Notes: a model not told the origin generated them from the letters alone. A stretch of DNA of 64,000 nucleotides from a bacterium (GCA_030430165.1 JAUIGL010000010.1:39466-103465), one strand, 5' to 3'; positions 28,860 to 37,746 are shown, counted from the stretch's first letter. Numbers and translations: made by a program.

Positions 28860-30008
28860 TCAATCAAGCCCGTAGATCCGCCGCACGTTTCCGCCGAGGA
28901 ACGCCGCGCGCGTGCTCTCCGACAGTGGCTCGACGAAGCGCTGTAGCGCCGGCACCCAGGTCGAGGGATGGTCCGGGTGCGGGTAGTCGGTCGCCCACAT
29001 GAAGCAGTGCGCTCCGACGTGGTCGAGGATCAGCGGCGCCGCGGTCTCGTCCGGGTCGCCGGAGATGAAGCACTGGCGACGAAAGTACTCCGACGGCGGC
29101 GCGGTCAGCGGGATCGTCTTGCCGAGGTTGGTCGCGTAGCTGGCGTCCATGCGGTCGAGGAAAGCTCCGATCCAGCCGCACCCCGATTCCAGCACGCCGA
29201 GCTTGAGTCGCGGGAAGCGATCGAGGGCGCCGAGCGCGAAGAACGAAAGCAGCGATTGCTGGGCACCCTGGCGCAGCATCGTGTTGTAGTGGAACTCGCT
29301 GGCGATGCCGAGGCGCTTGAACCGGATCGGCACCGCCCAACGCGGCTCGATCGTCGGATGGATCGCCATCGGCACGTCGAGGTCCTGCGCCGCCGCGTAG
29401 ATCGGGTCGTGATCCGGATGCCCGTGCGCTTTTTCGGCGTGGTTGAACGGGCAGAGAAATGCGCCGCGACATCCGTCCGCGACCGCGCGCCGCAACTCCG
29501 CTGCCGAGCCCTCCGCATCGAGCAGCGACAAATGCGCTATCGGCACCAGGACGCCACCCGAGTCGCGGCAGAAGTCGGCGATCCAGCGGTTGTAGGCGCG
29601 CTGGTAGGCGAGCGTGAGCTCCGGGTCGCCGGTCTCGCACTCCCACAACAAGCCGAGCGTCGGATAGAGCAGCACCTTCTCCAGATTCTCGCGCCCCGCC
29701 AGCTCGACTCGTTCGTTCGGATCGCCGCCCCCGTAGGGAATGTGATCCGAGTACCGGCGCTCCGGACTCAGCTGCGCCGCATCCTCCCCCATCGCGCCGA
29801 GCATCCCCAGCGATCCCGCCTGGGTACGCTCGGAAGGCTTGCCGTCGACCTCGAGATACTCGAAGCCGTCGTCACCGACGCGAATGCGGATTGCCCGCGG
29901 CTTGTACTTCTCCTCGAGGTACTCCTCCCAAAGATCCGCCGGCTCGAGCACGTGCCCGTCGGCATCGATCGTGCCGGAATAGGGAAAGGGAATCGCTTCG
30001 TATGCCAT
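28860..30008 (-). CDS. Metal-dependent amidohydrolase (amidohydrolase-2 family)
   Basis: 382 residues. The N-terminus GTIDADGHVLEPADLWEEYL gives the DxH metal motif of this group. Further pieces are a central GGVLVPIAHLSLLD, a His-rich block HAEKAHGHPDHDPIY, an MAIHPTIEPRW strand with a metal His, and the C-terminal FMWATDYPHPDHPSTW with the conserved Asp. The fold is the TIM-barrel of decarboxylase/hydrolase members such as those acting on aromatic or steroid-derived acids. The substrate is not known. Its 3' end abuts repeat copy A. Confidence 0.85.
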   Translation of the reverse strand: MAYEAIPFPYSGTIDADGHVLEPADLWEEYLEEKYKPRAIRIRVGDDGFEYLEVDGKPSERTQAGSLGMLGAMGEDAAQLSPERRYSDHIPYGGGDPNERVELAGRENLEKVLLYPTLGLLWECETGDPELTLAYQRAYNRWIADFCRDSGGVLVPIAHLSLLDAEGSAAELRRAVADGCRGAFLCPFNHAEKAHGHPDHDPIYAAAQDLDVPMAIHPTIEPRWAVPIRFKRLGIASEFHYNTMLRQGAQQSLLSFFALGALDRFPRLKLGVLESGCGWIGAFLDRMDASYATNLGKTIPLTAPPSEYFRRQCFISGDPDETAAPLILDHVGAHCFMWATDYPHPDHPSTWVPALQRFVEPLSESTRAAFLGGNVRRIYGLD

Positions 30009-30116
30009 GCAGCGTACCGCCCAGTTGAGAACCCCGGACCCTACGAACGATCTTGAGCGGGATCAACGAGCGTTGTCGCTGGTTAGGGGGGCAGTTTGAA
30101 ACTCGTAGAGCGAACG

Positions 30117-30342
30117 AGGCGCTTCGAATGCAATCGATCCGTTCGACCATCCTGAGGATACATTGGTGGGGCTGCGCCCCCATTTGAGGGGCCCTCATCC
30201 TGCCCTTCTCCCACCGGGAGAAGGGAATTCAGATGCCTCTCCCTTTGGGAGAGGTCGGCCGACTCGTCCGCCGAAGCTCGAAGAGCGTAGGTGGAAGGCC
30301 GGGTGAGGGTCCCTTGGATGACCGAGCGCAGCGAGGCTCAGT
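30117..30342 (-). repeat. About 200-bp dispersed repeat, right member of an inverted pair
   Basis: Reverse complement of 27172-27372, slightly longer because of an insertion between CGGCC and GACCTCTCCC. It contains the hairpin GGGAGAAGGG...CCCTCTCCC type seen elsewhere in the window. A half copy of the CTCTGCGCG repeat follows near 30418-30445. Confidence 0.75.
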
Positions 30343-30461
30343 TTAGTTCCGAGGTCCAAGCTGGCCCACTAACTATCGCTGAGCCGAGTCCCACCGCCTA
30401 CAGCAAAGCCGCTCTCTGCTCCTCAGCGCCTCTGCGCGAGAAAAAATCCCGTACCCCGAAA

Positions 30462-31262
30462 TCAACCCGACCGATCCAACAACAGACTCTGAATCGAACG
30501 CCCGATCGGCCCCTCCTCGTCCCAGATCAACGACTCGGCAAAGCCGACCCCGTTCGGTTGGTAGCGCGAGCGCGCCTGGATGGCGACCGACTCACCGACC
30601 GCGAGACGGTTCACGTAGACTGTCAGGTCCGGATTGATGAACGAGTAGCCGTCGCGTCGATCGAGCTCCCAGCTGACGCCGTTGCCGAAGTCCGCCGCCG
30701 CCATGACGCGCGCCATCGGCACGATCTCTTCGCCGGCAACCACCGGCACAGCCAACTTGACCCAGTCGATTCCCGGCCCTGCTTGGTCGAAAGCCCCACC
30801 GACGAAGCGGTGCTCGACCCCGTGCGAATGAAACGCCAGCTTCTCCGGCTCGAGATCCCAAGAAGGCAGGCTGGGTTTGCCCGTTGCCGCCGCTGGCGGA
30901 GGCTCGTCGCTCGACAACCCCGCCGGCAAACCCAGATCCTTGGTGCGAATGCGGAGAGCCCTGGCGCGCGCCACCTCGGTCTCGCCGGCGCGTAGTTGCA
31001 ATCCGAGGATCTGAATCTTGCGCCCCGGACGCTCGATCTCGGTCGACACGGCAAGCGGCGTCAGCGGCACGGGCCGCAACAGCTCGATGGTGATGCGCGT
31101 GAGCAGCATCGGATCGTCGGTGGGAACGCGCTCGGCGCAAGTCGCGAGCAGCGCACCAACCGGACTCCCATGCTGTGCCTTGGGCGACCACGGCCCGCGC
31201 GTCAGCACGGTCGGCTGAAACAGCTGGCCGTCGGGTTCGTAGAGAGCGACAGGAGAACTCAT
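30462..31262 (-). CDS. Thioesterase-family (double hot-dog) protein
   Basis: 266 residues from the ATG at 31262. Layout of acyl-CoA thioesterase-like double hot-dog proteins: an early FQPTVLTRGPWSPKAQHGSPVGALLA, then LLTRITIELLRPVPLTPLAVSTEIERPGRKI, and a second hot-dog with RRDGYSFINPDLTVYVNRLAVGESVAIQARSRYQ and a C-terminal DEEGPIGRSIQSLLLD. The substrate is probably an acyl-CoA, but the sequence does not show which. It lies on the minus strand upstream of the amidohydrolase, separated from it by the long repeat. Confidence 0.8.
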   Translation of the reverse strand: MSSPVALYEPDGQLFQPTVLTRGPWSPKAQHGSPVGALLATCAERVPTDDPMLLTRITIELLRPVPLTPLAVSTEIERPGRKIQILGLQLRAGETEVARARALRIRTKDLGLPAGLSSDEPPPAAATGKPSLPSWDLEPEKLAFHSHGVEHRFVGGAFDQAGPGIDWVKLAVPVVAGEEIVPMARVMAAADFGNGVSWELDRRDGYSFINPDLTVYVNRLAVGESVAIQARSRYQPNGVGFAESLIWDEEGPIGRSIQSLLLDRSG

Positions 31263-31313
31263 CGCCACAGGCAAACACCGCACCCGAGCGCGGTCAACTA
31301 CAGGGAATTCTTT

Positions 31314-31477
31314 TGCCGCTGATGAACGCAGATCGGCGCCGATGGGCTTGCTGGAAAATCAAGAAACCACGGGTGAACACGGACAACACGGGACGCGTAT
31401 CCGTGTCTTCCGTGTTCACCCGTGGTGATCTCTTCGCCTGAAAACCCATCAGCGCCAATCTGCGTTCATCTGCGGCA
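31314..31477. repeat. About 165-bp imperfect inverted repeat, copy B
   Basis: Outer arms GCCGCTGATGAACGCAGATC and ATCTGCGTTCATCTGCGGC; inner arms CCACGGGTGAACACGGA and TCCGTGTTCACCCGTGG. It lies between the thioesterase start and the stop of the RdgC C-terminal-half gene at 31487, the same relative place as copy A. Confidence 0.85.
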
Positions 31478-31486
31478 AAAAAAACC

Positions 31487-32047
31487 TCACCGCTCATCCC
31501 CCCGCCCAAGGTTGGCGATCCACGACCGCAGGGCGGGTAGCTCCCGCTTCTCCCATTCGGCGCCGGCGCGGGCGCGACAGAACTCCGCGAACAGCGCGTC
31601 GAACACCGCCACCGCTTCTTCGAGGTCGGCCAGGCGCAGGAAGAGGTCGTTCTCGAAGGCGGCGCGCGGGTCGTCGGCGAGGTTGGCATCGCGCGGGCCG
31701 AGCTTGGGGCAGCGCAGCGAGTCGTAGGTGAGCAGGCCGCCGTCGAGAGTCACTTCCCAGTTACGTTCGCCGCGGCTGATCGACAGGCGCGCACGATCGA
31801 GCAGCTTGCCGCGGCGCAAGCCGACACCGAGCTCGGGGCGGATGTCGCCCTCGTCGACCAGTGACAGCTGCGCGCCGGGATCGCCGCCCTTCTCGAGCAC
31901 CACCCGATTTCCCAGAGCCAGCTGCGCGGTCTCACCGTCGACCTCGATCTGCCCGCCCCCCTCTTCGAGGCGACCGACGAGCCAGGTGAGAAACTCCCGC
32001 CCGAGGAAGCGGGTGCTCTCGACGACCGAGAGGAAATCTTCCTTCAC
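31487..32047 (-). CDS. Probable C-terminal half of a split RdgC-like protein
   Basis: 186 residues from a GTG at 32047 that overlaps the stop of the N-terminal-half gene (GTGA), with GGTGGAG upstream. Near the start is STRFLGREFLTWLVGRLEEGGG, a block that in RdgC-like proteins lies in the middle to C-terminal part. Then come strands with LALGNRVVLEKGG and a helical C-terminus ending LPALRSWIANLGRG. The assignment as the second half of RdgC rests on this block and on the overlap, and is less certain than for its partner. Confidence 0.55.
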   Translation of the reverse strand: MKEDFLSVVESTRFLGREFLTWLVGRLEEGGGQIEVDGETAQLALGNRVVLEKGGDPGAQLSLVDEGDIRPELGVGLRRGKLLDRARLSISRGERNWEVTLDGGLLTYDSLRCPKLGPRDANLADDPRAAFENDLFLRLADLEEAVAVFDALFAEFCRARAGAEWEKRELPALRSWIANLGRGDER

Positions 32048-32724
32048 GACAGCTCCACCTCGTCGAGCGCCGGCCGGCGACCGTTGCCGAGCTCGTCGTC
32101 CGGCGCATTCGCCGTCACCAAGGTCGAAGGTTCCGCTTGGCGAAAGCGATCGACGACGTCGTCGCCCAGTCCCAGCCGTTCGGCCGCCAGGTAGGGAATC
32201 ATCGGCGTCGGCGTAACCCCGAAGGTCTCGCGAAATAGAGTCGAAAACGCCTCGCGCGCCTTCTTGTTCTTGCCGGTGAAGTAGACCACCTCGGTCTCGA
32301 GGTTCCAGGCACATTCGAAGAGCTTGGGGTTGGGCAGTGCCCGCGACAGGAGACTCGCCTCGACGTCTTCCTTGATCTCTCTCCTGGCGGCACGGCCGAG
32401 CCGCTCCAGGTGCATCTCCGCCTTGCGCTCCTCTTCGACGCGACGCCGCTCCATCCCGGCCAGCTTCGGCGGGACCGTGCGCGTGTCGAAGCGGAAACCG
32501 ACCACTAGGTACTGCTGGAAGAACAAGTCGGCGGTATCGAGCTCGGTCAGTTGCGGATCGTGAATCGCCACCCAACCGAAGGCTTCGGCGCGCGGCATTC
32601 CGATCTGGTCGTGCTCGCGGAAGGCGTGCTCGGTGACCGACTCGGCAACCGCCGCGCGGTCCAGCTTCCTGGGCGGCTTGGCGTGCAGCCGAACGATACT
32701 CGAAGACGCGGAAAGAAAACCCAT
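32044..32724 (-). CDS. rdgC: RdgC-like recombination-associated protein (N-terminal part)
   Basis: 226 residues from the ATG at 32724. It begins MGFLSASSSIVRLHAKPP and has the RdgC pattern: FGWVAIHDPQLTELDTADLFFQQYLVVGFRFDTRTVP, a long basic helix (RRVEEERKAEMHLERLGRAARREIKEDVEASLL), then the NLETEVVYFTGKNKKAREAFSTLF strand-helix block. RdgC binds double-stranded DNA as a ring and limits RecA-driven recombination. E. coli RdgC is about 303 residues, so this gene is short; the overlapping next gene probably supplies the missing part. An upstream in-frame start exists but lies in repeat sequence. Confidence 0.72.
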   Translation of the reverse strand: MGFLSASSSIVRLHAKPPRKLDRAAVAESVTEHAFREHDQIGMPRAEAFGWVAIHDPQLTELDTADLFFQQYLVVGFRFDTRTVPPKLAGMERRRVEEERKAEMHLERLGRAARREIKEDVEASLLSRALPNPKLFECAWNLETEVVYFTGKNKKAREAFSTLFRETFGVTPTPMIPYLAAERLGLGDDVVDRFRQAEPSTLVTANAPDDELGNGRRPALDEVELS

Positions 32725-32824
32725 AAGGGGCCGCGACCTACCACCGTCCGTCGGTGGCGCGCAAGACCGGTGGTGGGTTGACAGAGAAAAGTAGCCGGCG
32801 TCGCTGGGTCGACAGAGGATAACT

Positions 32825-32990
32825 AGCCGCTGATGACCGCAGATCTGCGCTGATGGGCTTTCAGAGAAGAAGCTCACCACGGGTGAACACGGAAAACACG
32901 GGCCGCGAATCCGTGTCCTCCGTGTTCACCCGTGGTTGATTTTTTCTCCAGGAAACCCCATCAGCGTAAATCTGCGTCAATCAGCGGCTA
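32825..32990. repeat. About 165-bp imperfect inverted repeat, copy C
   Basis: Outer arms AGCCGCTGATGACCGCAGAT and ATCTGCGTCAATCAGCGGCT; inner arms CCACGGGTGAACACGGA and TCCGTGTTCACCCGTGG. Its right end overlaps the TAG stop of the TonB receptor gene (32990-32988), so the repeat supplies the last bases of that gene. Confidence 0.87.
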
Positions 32991-35147
32991 AAACTGCCAC
33001 GCAACCGTCCCCCGCACCATCCGCGGCTCGACCGGGTGGAAGTGAATGTCCTCCACCCCCTCGGCCGGTTCCCCCTGCAGACGCGACGCGTAGTAGTAGG
33101 TGATGTCGTCGTCCTTCGAGTCGAGCAGGTTGAGCACGTCGAGCTTCAGGGTCAGCACGCCCCACGGGAACTCGAACCAGCTCCAGCCCGCCTGCAGGTT
33201 GACCAGGGTCGTCGGGTCCGACTTGACCGAGCCGTCCTCGACCAGCGGTCGCGCGCCGAAGTGGCGGACCCGCATACTGCCGAACAGGCCGGAATCGAAC
33301 TCCACCGCGGCGCCGGCCGCGACCGTAGTTTCGATCGCGCCCGGGATGTCGTCGCCGGCGGGATCGTCGTCGCGGAACTCGGATTCGGTCAGGGTAAAAT
33401 CGAGGTCGAGAATCAGCCACTCGAGCGGCCGGTAGTAGTTGGCCAGCTCGAGCCCGTAGCGGCGGCTCGGTCGGTTCGCCTCGGTATTGCCGGCGTCGCC
33501 GACGAAGAGTAGCTCGGAGTCGAGCTCGAGCCACCACAACGCCAAGCTCGACTGCAGGCCCGGGATCCAGGTCGTGCGCGCGCCCAGCTCGGCCCCTTGC
33601 GTCGCCACCAGCGGGTCGACGCGATCGACCGGCTCGCCGGACACGGGGTCGACGCGGATCGTCGTGCCGCGCGCGTCATTGCTGTGAAAGCCGCCGCCGT
33701 AGTTGGCGTAGAGCTCGGTTTCGGCCCAGGGGCCGAGCACGACTCCGACCTTCGGGTTGACGATCCCTTCGAACTCACTGCCCCCGTTTTCGGGCGTGCC
33801 GATCGCGTCGACGTCGAACCAATAGAGATCACCGCGCACGCCAACGTACGCCCGCGCCCAATCGGTCAGGCGGCTCTCGCCATTCCAGTAGAGGCCGAGG
33901 CTGGTCACGCCGACCTCGTCTTGGCGCACCGTGCTCAGGCGCTGCCGCTCCGCGGTTTTGAACAAGCCGACATCGTTGATGTTGTCGTGCCGCAGCTGCA
34001 ATCCGAACGTGTGGTGCAGATGCACGGGACCCAGGGAGTGCGTAAGCCCCTGCGACGCATCGAGCCCGAGAACGACGCGTCGGTCCACCTGCTGGAACTC
34101 GTCGCCGTTTACCGGATCGTCGAGAAAGTAGGTGAAGTTGGACCACAGATCCAAGTCGTAGCGACTGACGTAGGCGCGAACCGAGGTCCGGTTCTCCACC
34201 CCGTGCCAGAAGCTGGCGACCGCGCTGTAGCGCGAGGTCTCGCCGCCGAGATCGTCGTCGAGGTTGTCGAAGCGGTCGATCGTTCCGTCACGCACCGCGC
34301 GCTGCGGGATCTGATCGGTCGAATCCCACTCCGCCCAATAGAGACTGGCAAACAGGGAAAACCCGCTCTCTTCGTCGCCCCACGACCCCTTGGCGATGCC
34401 GTTGTACTTCTGCAGGTTCTCGTCGCGAGCCCAGGGGCCGTCGTAGAACTGCACCTCGGCCGCAGCCAGCAGATCGCCACCGCCGATCGAATGCGATCCC
34501 GCCGCCAGACCGCGGTAGAAGTCGAACTCACCGACGCTGAGCTGCGCCAGCGGGCGCGCCAATCGATCGAAGTAGTCGATGCTGGCGGTTCCCGCCGAGG
34601 AGAAGTCGCCGACGTCGGCGTAGTACGGCCCCTTGCGGAACTCGAGCACCTCGATGAGCTCGGGAATCAGCAGGTTGACGTCGAGGTAGCCCTGGCCGTG
34701 CCCGTGGGTCGGCAGGTTCAGCGGCACTCCCTCGAGCGAGGTCGAAAAGTCGGTACCGTGGTCGAGGTTGAAGCCGCGCAGGAAGAATTGGTTGGCCTTG
34801 CCACCAGCGGAATGCTGGGTCGCGATCAATCCGGGGACCCGCTCCAGCACTTCCCCGGGACGCAGGAACGGCACCCGGGCGATCTCGGCCTGCCCCACCT
34901 TCCCTGCCGACGCCGCATCGGCGACCCCAATCAAGTTCTCCCCTCGGCCGACGACGACGAGCTCTTCCACTCGTTCGTCGTCCGTTTCGTGCGCGGCCGC
35001 CACCCCGCCCCACGTCGCCAAAGCGAGCGCGAGGCCTGTTCGACGGAGCACGCGCACCCATCCGCGCCGCCCATCGTCCCGCCGCCGGCGAGCACATGCG
35101 TGCCCATCGGCTGCCGAGCGAGGCGGCGCATGAGCCCATCGTCTCAT
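32988..35147 (-). CDS. TonB-dependent outer-membrane receptor
   Basis: 719 residues from the ATG at 35147; a GTG at 35057 would start directly at the signal peptide (RVLRRTGLALALATWGGVAAA) and may be the true start. After the signal peptide, VEELVVVGRGE resembles a TonB box. The plug domain follows (IARVPFLRPGEVLERVPGLIATQHSAG, NQFFLRGFNLDHGTDFS). The rest is a 22-strand-type barrel with aromatic strands and the C-terminal Phe (GTVAWQF). A His-rich protein gene lies directly upstream on the same strand, which suggests a metal such as zinc as cargo. That is inference. Confidence 0.9.
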   Translation of the reverse strand: MRRWAHAPPRSAADGHACARRRRDDGRRGWVRVLRRTGLALALATWGGVAAAHETDDERVEELVVVGRGENLIGVADAASAGKVGQAEIARVPFLRPGEVLERVPGLIATQHSAGGKANQFFLRGFNLDHGTDFSTSLEGVPLNLPTHGHGQGYLDVNLLIPELIEVLEFRKGPYYADVGDFSSAGTASIDYFDRLARPLAQLSVGEFDFYRGLAAGSHSIGGGDLLAAAEVQFYDGPWARDENLQKYNGIAKGSWGDEESGFSLFASLYWAEWDSTDQIPQRAVRDGTIDRFDNLDDDLGGETSRYSAVASFWHGVENRTSVRAYVSRYDLDLWSNFTYFLDDPVNGDEFQQVDRRVVLGLDASQGLTHSLGPVHLHHTFGLQLRHDNINDVGLFKTAERQRLSTVRQDEVGVTSLGLYWNGESRLTDWARAYVGVRGDLYWFDVDAIGTPENGGSEFEGIVNPKVGVVLGPWAETELYANYGGGFHSNDARGTTIRVDPVSGEPVDRVDPLVATQGAELGARTTWIPGLQSSLALWWLELDSELLFVGDAGNTEANRPSRRYGLELANYYRPLEWLILDLDFTLTESEFRDDDPAGDDIPGAIETTVAAGAAVEFDSGLFGSMRVRHFGARPLVEDGSVKSDPTTLVNLQAGWSWFEFPWGVLTLKLDVLNLLDSKDDDITYYYASRLQGEPAEGVEDIHFHPVEPRMVRGTVAWQF

Positions 35148-35238
35148 GACACACCCTTTCGCAAGGGCACTCCCGCGCAGACACGCGTTGCGCGCAGCAA
35201 CGCGCCAAGCGAGGTGCCGTTATCCGATCACTGCGATT

Positions 35239-35727
35239 CTAGGAAACGGATCGGATTGCGGGCGGACCGCGCGCGCGACTCGGCAGCAGCGAGCGCGCCG
35301 GCAGCACGCGAGGGACCCAAGACGCGCCGAGCTCGCTTGCCAGCGCAGCCAGCGCAACCCCCAACCCCAGCGTCGCGAGTTGGAACGGTGCGTCGTCGTG
35401 CCAGTGCGACGAGGTAGCCACCGCGAAACGGTGCTCGCCAGGTACCTCGACTGGCTCGCTGGCCCGAGCCTCGGTCGGTTCGTCGAGAAGAGAAAGCTGG
35501 TCGCCGTAGTGATGGTGTCCGTGGTCGTGATGATGCTCGGCCGCTTGCTCGTGATCGTGTATGTGCCGATGGACACGATCGCCCGCCGCGTGGTCGTGAA
35601 CCACCAACGAAAGATCCGGCGCCACCGCAACCAACAGGTAGAGCGCAGCCAAGTAGCCGCACCCCAACCGCAAAAGCTCCGAACCCCGCCGCGAGCCCGG
35701 CGACGATGTCAGCAAGTCCAACACCAC
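35239..35727 (-). CDS. His-rich membrane-associated protein next to the TonB receptor
   Basis: 162 residues; the start is uncertain (GTG at 35727). Residues about 20-35 are hydrophobic (GYLAALYLLVAVAP). They are followed by an Asp/His cluster (HDHAAGDRVHRHIHDHEQ, AEHHHDHGHHH) likely to bind zinc or another transition metal, then a second hydrophobic segment (LATLGLGVALAALASELG). It lies 91 bases upstream of the receptor gene on the same strand and is probably co-transcribed with it. The family is unknown to me. Confidence 0.6.
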   Translation of the reverse strand: MVLDLLTSSPGSRRGSELLRLGCGYLAALYLLVAVAPDLSLVVHDHAAGDRVHRHIHDHEQAAEHHHDHGHHHYGDQLSLLDEPTEARASEPVEVPGEHRFAVATSSHWHDDAPFQLATLGLGVALAALASELGASWVPRVLPARSLLPSRARGPPAIRSVS

Positions 35728-35827
35728 GACACCACAGCGCTAAGCCAGCCACCGCCCCGTTGCAAGCGAACCATTCCAACATTCACCGAGCGCTCCGCGC
35801 TCAATGTACGCCTACGCAGCGTCTGAT

Positions 35828-35903
35828 TCGCCCTCTCCCGTAGGGAGAGGGAACAAAGACCTCCTCCCCCTATGGGGGAGGATTGAGGAGAGGGAGTCTC
35901 AGA
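35828..35903. repeat. CCCTCTCCC-type palindromic repeat
   Basis: CCCTCTCCCGTAGGGAGAGGG is a near-perfect hairpin, followed by CCTCCCCCTATGGGGGAGG, a second one, and then GAGGAGAGGGAG. It lies in the 309-base divergent gap between the His-rich gene and the following secreted hydrolase gene. I see no promoter that can be separated from it. Confidence 0.7.
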
Positions 35904-36036
35904 TGCGGACGAAGTCCCACCACTGCCCTGGCGTTGTCCCAGCCAACCACGTCACTCCAAGCCGCGCATTTGCCAACCCGCCCGGCATCGCGATAGCCCT
36001 ACCCGCTGAACCACACCAGCAACGGGGGGACTCCAA

Positions 36037-37497
36037 GTGCAAGCACCAACCAAGCTCCTACTCGCCGCAGCGCTCTGCCTCGCGACCACGACCATCGGCT
36101 GCGGCGACGACGACTCCGGCGCCGCCCAACCAACCGGCCCCACTGCCGATCTCTCCGAAGAAATCACCGGCGACAACCCGCCGTTCATCGGCTCGCCCAA
36201 CCTCGGCGCGACCTTCCCCGGCTACGTCGAACACGAATACGTCGCCGCCGGGACTGCCGTGTCCTACCGCGCCATCGGCGAAATGACCGAAGACGGCCGC
36301 TGGACCTTCGAGGAAGACGGCAGCGCCGACTATCGCACCCGAGTTCTCTTGCGCTACCCGGACGACAGCGCCAACTTCAGCGGCACCGTCATCGTCGAGT
36401 GGCTCAACGTCAGCGGCGGTATCGACGCCGGCCCGGACTTCGACAGCCTCACCGAGGAGATCCTGCGCCAGGGCCACGCCTGGGCGGGCGTGTCGGCACA
36501 ACTGATCGGTGTCGAAGGCGGACCGGTACTAGTGGTCGCGCCAGGCGCCGAGGGACTTGCCGGCGAGGGTCTCAAAAACATCGACCCGCAGCGCTACGCA
36601 TCGCTGCAGCACCCAGGCGACGGTTTCTCCTTCGACATCTTCACCCAGATCGCGCGCGAGCTCGGATCCGGGTCCGCCGCGCTGGAAGGATGGGTGCCGA
36701 GCCGGATCATCGCCGCCGGCGAGTCGCAGTCGGCGATCGCACTGGTCACCTACTATAACGGAGTGCATCCGCTGGCCGACGTATTCGACGGCTTCTTCAT
36801 CCACAGCCGCGGCTCGGTCAGCCTGCCGTTGGTCGGACCGGGCGAGTGGGCCGATCTCGCCGGCAGTCTCGGCGGCGCGAACCCGATCTTTCGCACCGAC
36901 CTCGACGCGCCGATCTTCGAGCTCCAGGCCGAGGGCGACGTCACCGGCATCCTCGCCTCGGCGGACGTGCGCCAGCCCGACTCCGACCGATTCCGCCTGT
37001 GGGAAGCCGCCGGCACCGCGCACGCCGACGCCCACCTGCTCGGACCGATCGCCGATCTCACCGACTGCGGAGTCGCCATCAACGACGGCCCGCTGCACCT
37101 GATCGCGAAGGCCGCGTTCCACCACCTCGTCGAATGGGTGCGCACCGGCACTCCGCCGCCGACCGCGCCGCTGCTCGAGCTCGCCTCGACCGATCCACTG
37201 GCGATCCAGCGCGACGCCGACGGAATCGCCGCCGGCGGCCTGCGCAGCCCGCCGGTCGACGTCCCGGTCTACGTGCTCTCCGGCGACCCCGGCCCAAGCC
37301 CCGACATCCTCTGCCTGCTCCTCGGCTCGACCACGCCCATCCCCGAGACCCGACTCGACGAGCTCTACACATCGCGCCAGGACTACGAGCAAATGTACGC
37401 AACCGCCGCCGACCAGACCATCGCCGCCGGCTACGTCCTCGAAGAAGACCGCGAAGCCCTGCTGGGATACTCCGATCCTTCACGGGTTGCCGAGTAG
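36037..37497 (+). CDS. Exported alpha/beta hydrolase-domain protein (Abhydrolase_10 type)
   Basis: 486 residues from a GTG at 36037. The N-terminal hydrophobic segment ends in TTTIGCGDDD, a lipobox. The region SAQLIGVEG, then ASLQHPGDGFSFDIFTQIAREL and IIAAGESQSAIALVTYYNGVHPL, is the pattern of the alpha/beta hydrolase-domain family, with the nucleophile Ser in GESQS near residue 230. HADAHLLG near residue 330 may hold the catalytic His. Function is unknown; proteins of this kind are common in soil Actinobacteria and deltaproteobacterial metagenomes. Confidence 0.8.
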   Translation: MQAPTKLLLAAALCLATTTIGCGDDDSGAAQPTGPTADLSEEITGDNPPFIGSPNLGATFPGYVEHEYVAAGTAVSYRAIGEMTEDGRWTFEEDGSADYRTRVLLRYPDDSANFSGTVIVEWLNVSGGIDAGPDFDSLTEEILRQGHAWAGVSAQLIGVEGGPVLVVAPGAEGLAGEGLKNIDPQRYASLQHPGDGFSFDIFTQIARELGSGSAALEGWVPSRIIAAGESQSAIALVTYYNGVHPLADVFDGFFIHSRGSVSLPLVGPGEWADLAGSLGGANPIFRTDLDAPIFELQAEGDVTGILASADVRQPDSDRFRLWEAAGTAHADAHLLGPIADLTDCGVAINDGPLHLIAKAAFHHLVEWVRTGTPPPTAPLLELASTDPLAIQRDADGIAAGGLRSPPVDVPVYVLSGDPGPSPDILCLLLGSTTPIPETRLDELYTSRQDYEQMYATAADQTIAAGYVLEEDREALLGYSDPSRVAE

Positions 37498-37548
37498 CGT
37501 CGCGGGTTGTCTCGCATAACAGTTGCCCCGAACAAACAGCTCGGCTCA

Positions 37549-37652
37549 CATTTTTATCCACAGATTACTCGGATTTTCGCAGATTTTGGTTGTCGGGTTT
37601 CGGGCGTCCTGAAATCGAATCTGTGAAAATCTGAGTAATCTGTGGATAAAAA
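37549..37652. repeat. ATCCACAGATT...AATCTGTGGAT inverted repeat
   Basis: TTTTTATCCACAGATTACTC on the left and GAGTAATCTGTGGATAAAAA on the right are perfect complements, with inner arms GATTTTCGCAGATT and AATCTGTGAAAATC. Related copies occur near 45.59, 46.80 and 47.00 kb. Each arm contains TTATCCACA-like words, but this is a repeat and not an origin. Confidence 0.85.
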
Positions 37653-37746
37653 ACGGAGCCACCGCCGTCCGAGAAAGCGCCGCGGCGGAGTGAGCCACAC
37701 GCGCCCCATTTTGACAGAAAACCAGTTTTATGGGAGCCTCGCTGCG

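Noticed and set aside
28749..28946. Small frame beginning MNTEDTDSRPVFSVFTRG
   Set aside because: It is a translation of the dispersed repeat; the same peptide pieces appear from the copies at 31.3 kb.
36037..36060. Promoter elements upstream of the secreted hydrolase gene
   Set aside because: The region is filled by palindromic repeats and no -35/-10 pair stands out.
37549..37652. TTATCCACA words that match the DnaA box
   Set aside because: They lie in the arms of a dispersed inverted repeat with copies near 45.6, 46.8 and 47.0 kb, with no dnaA, dnaN or AT-rich unwinding region nearby. An origin is not supported.
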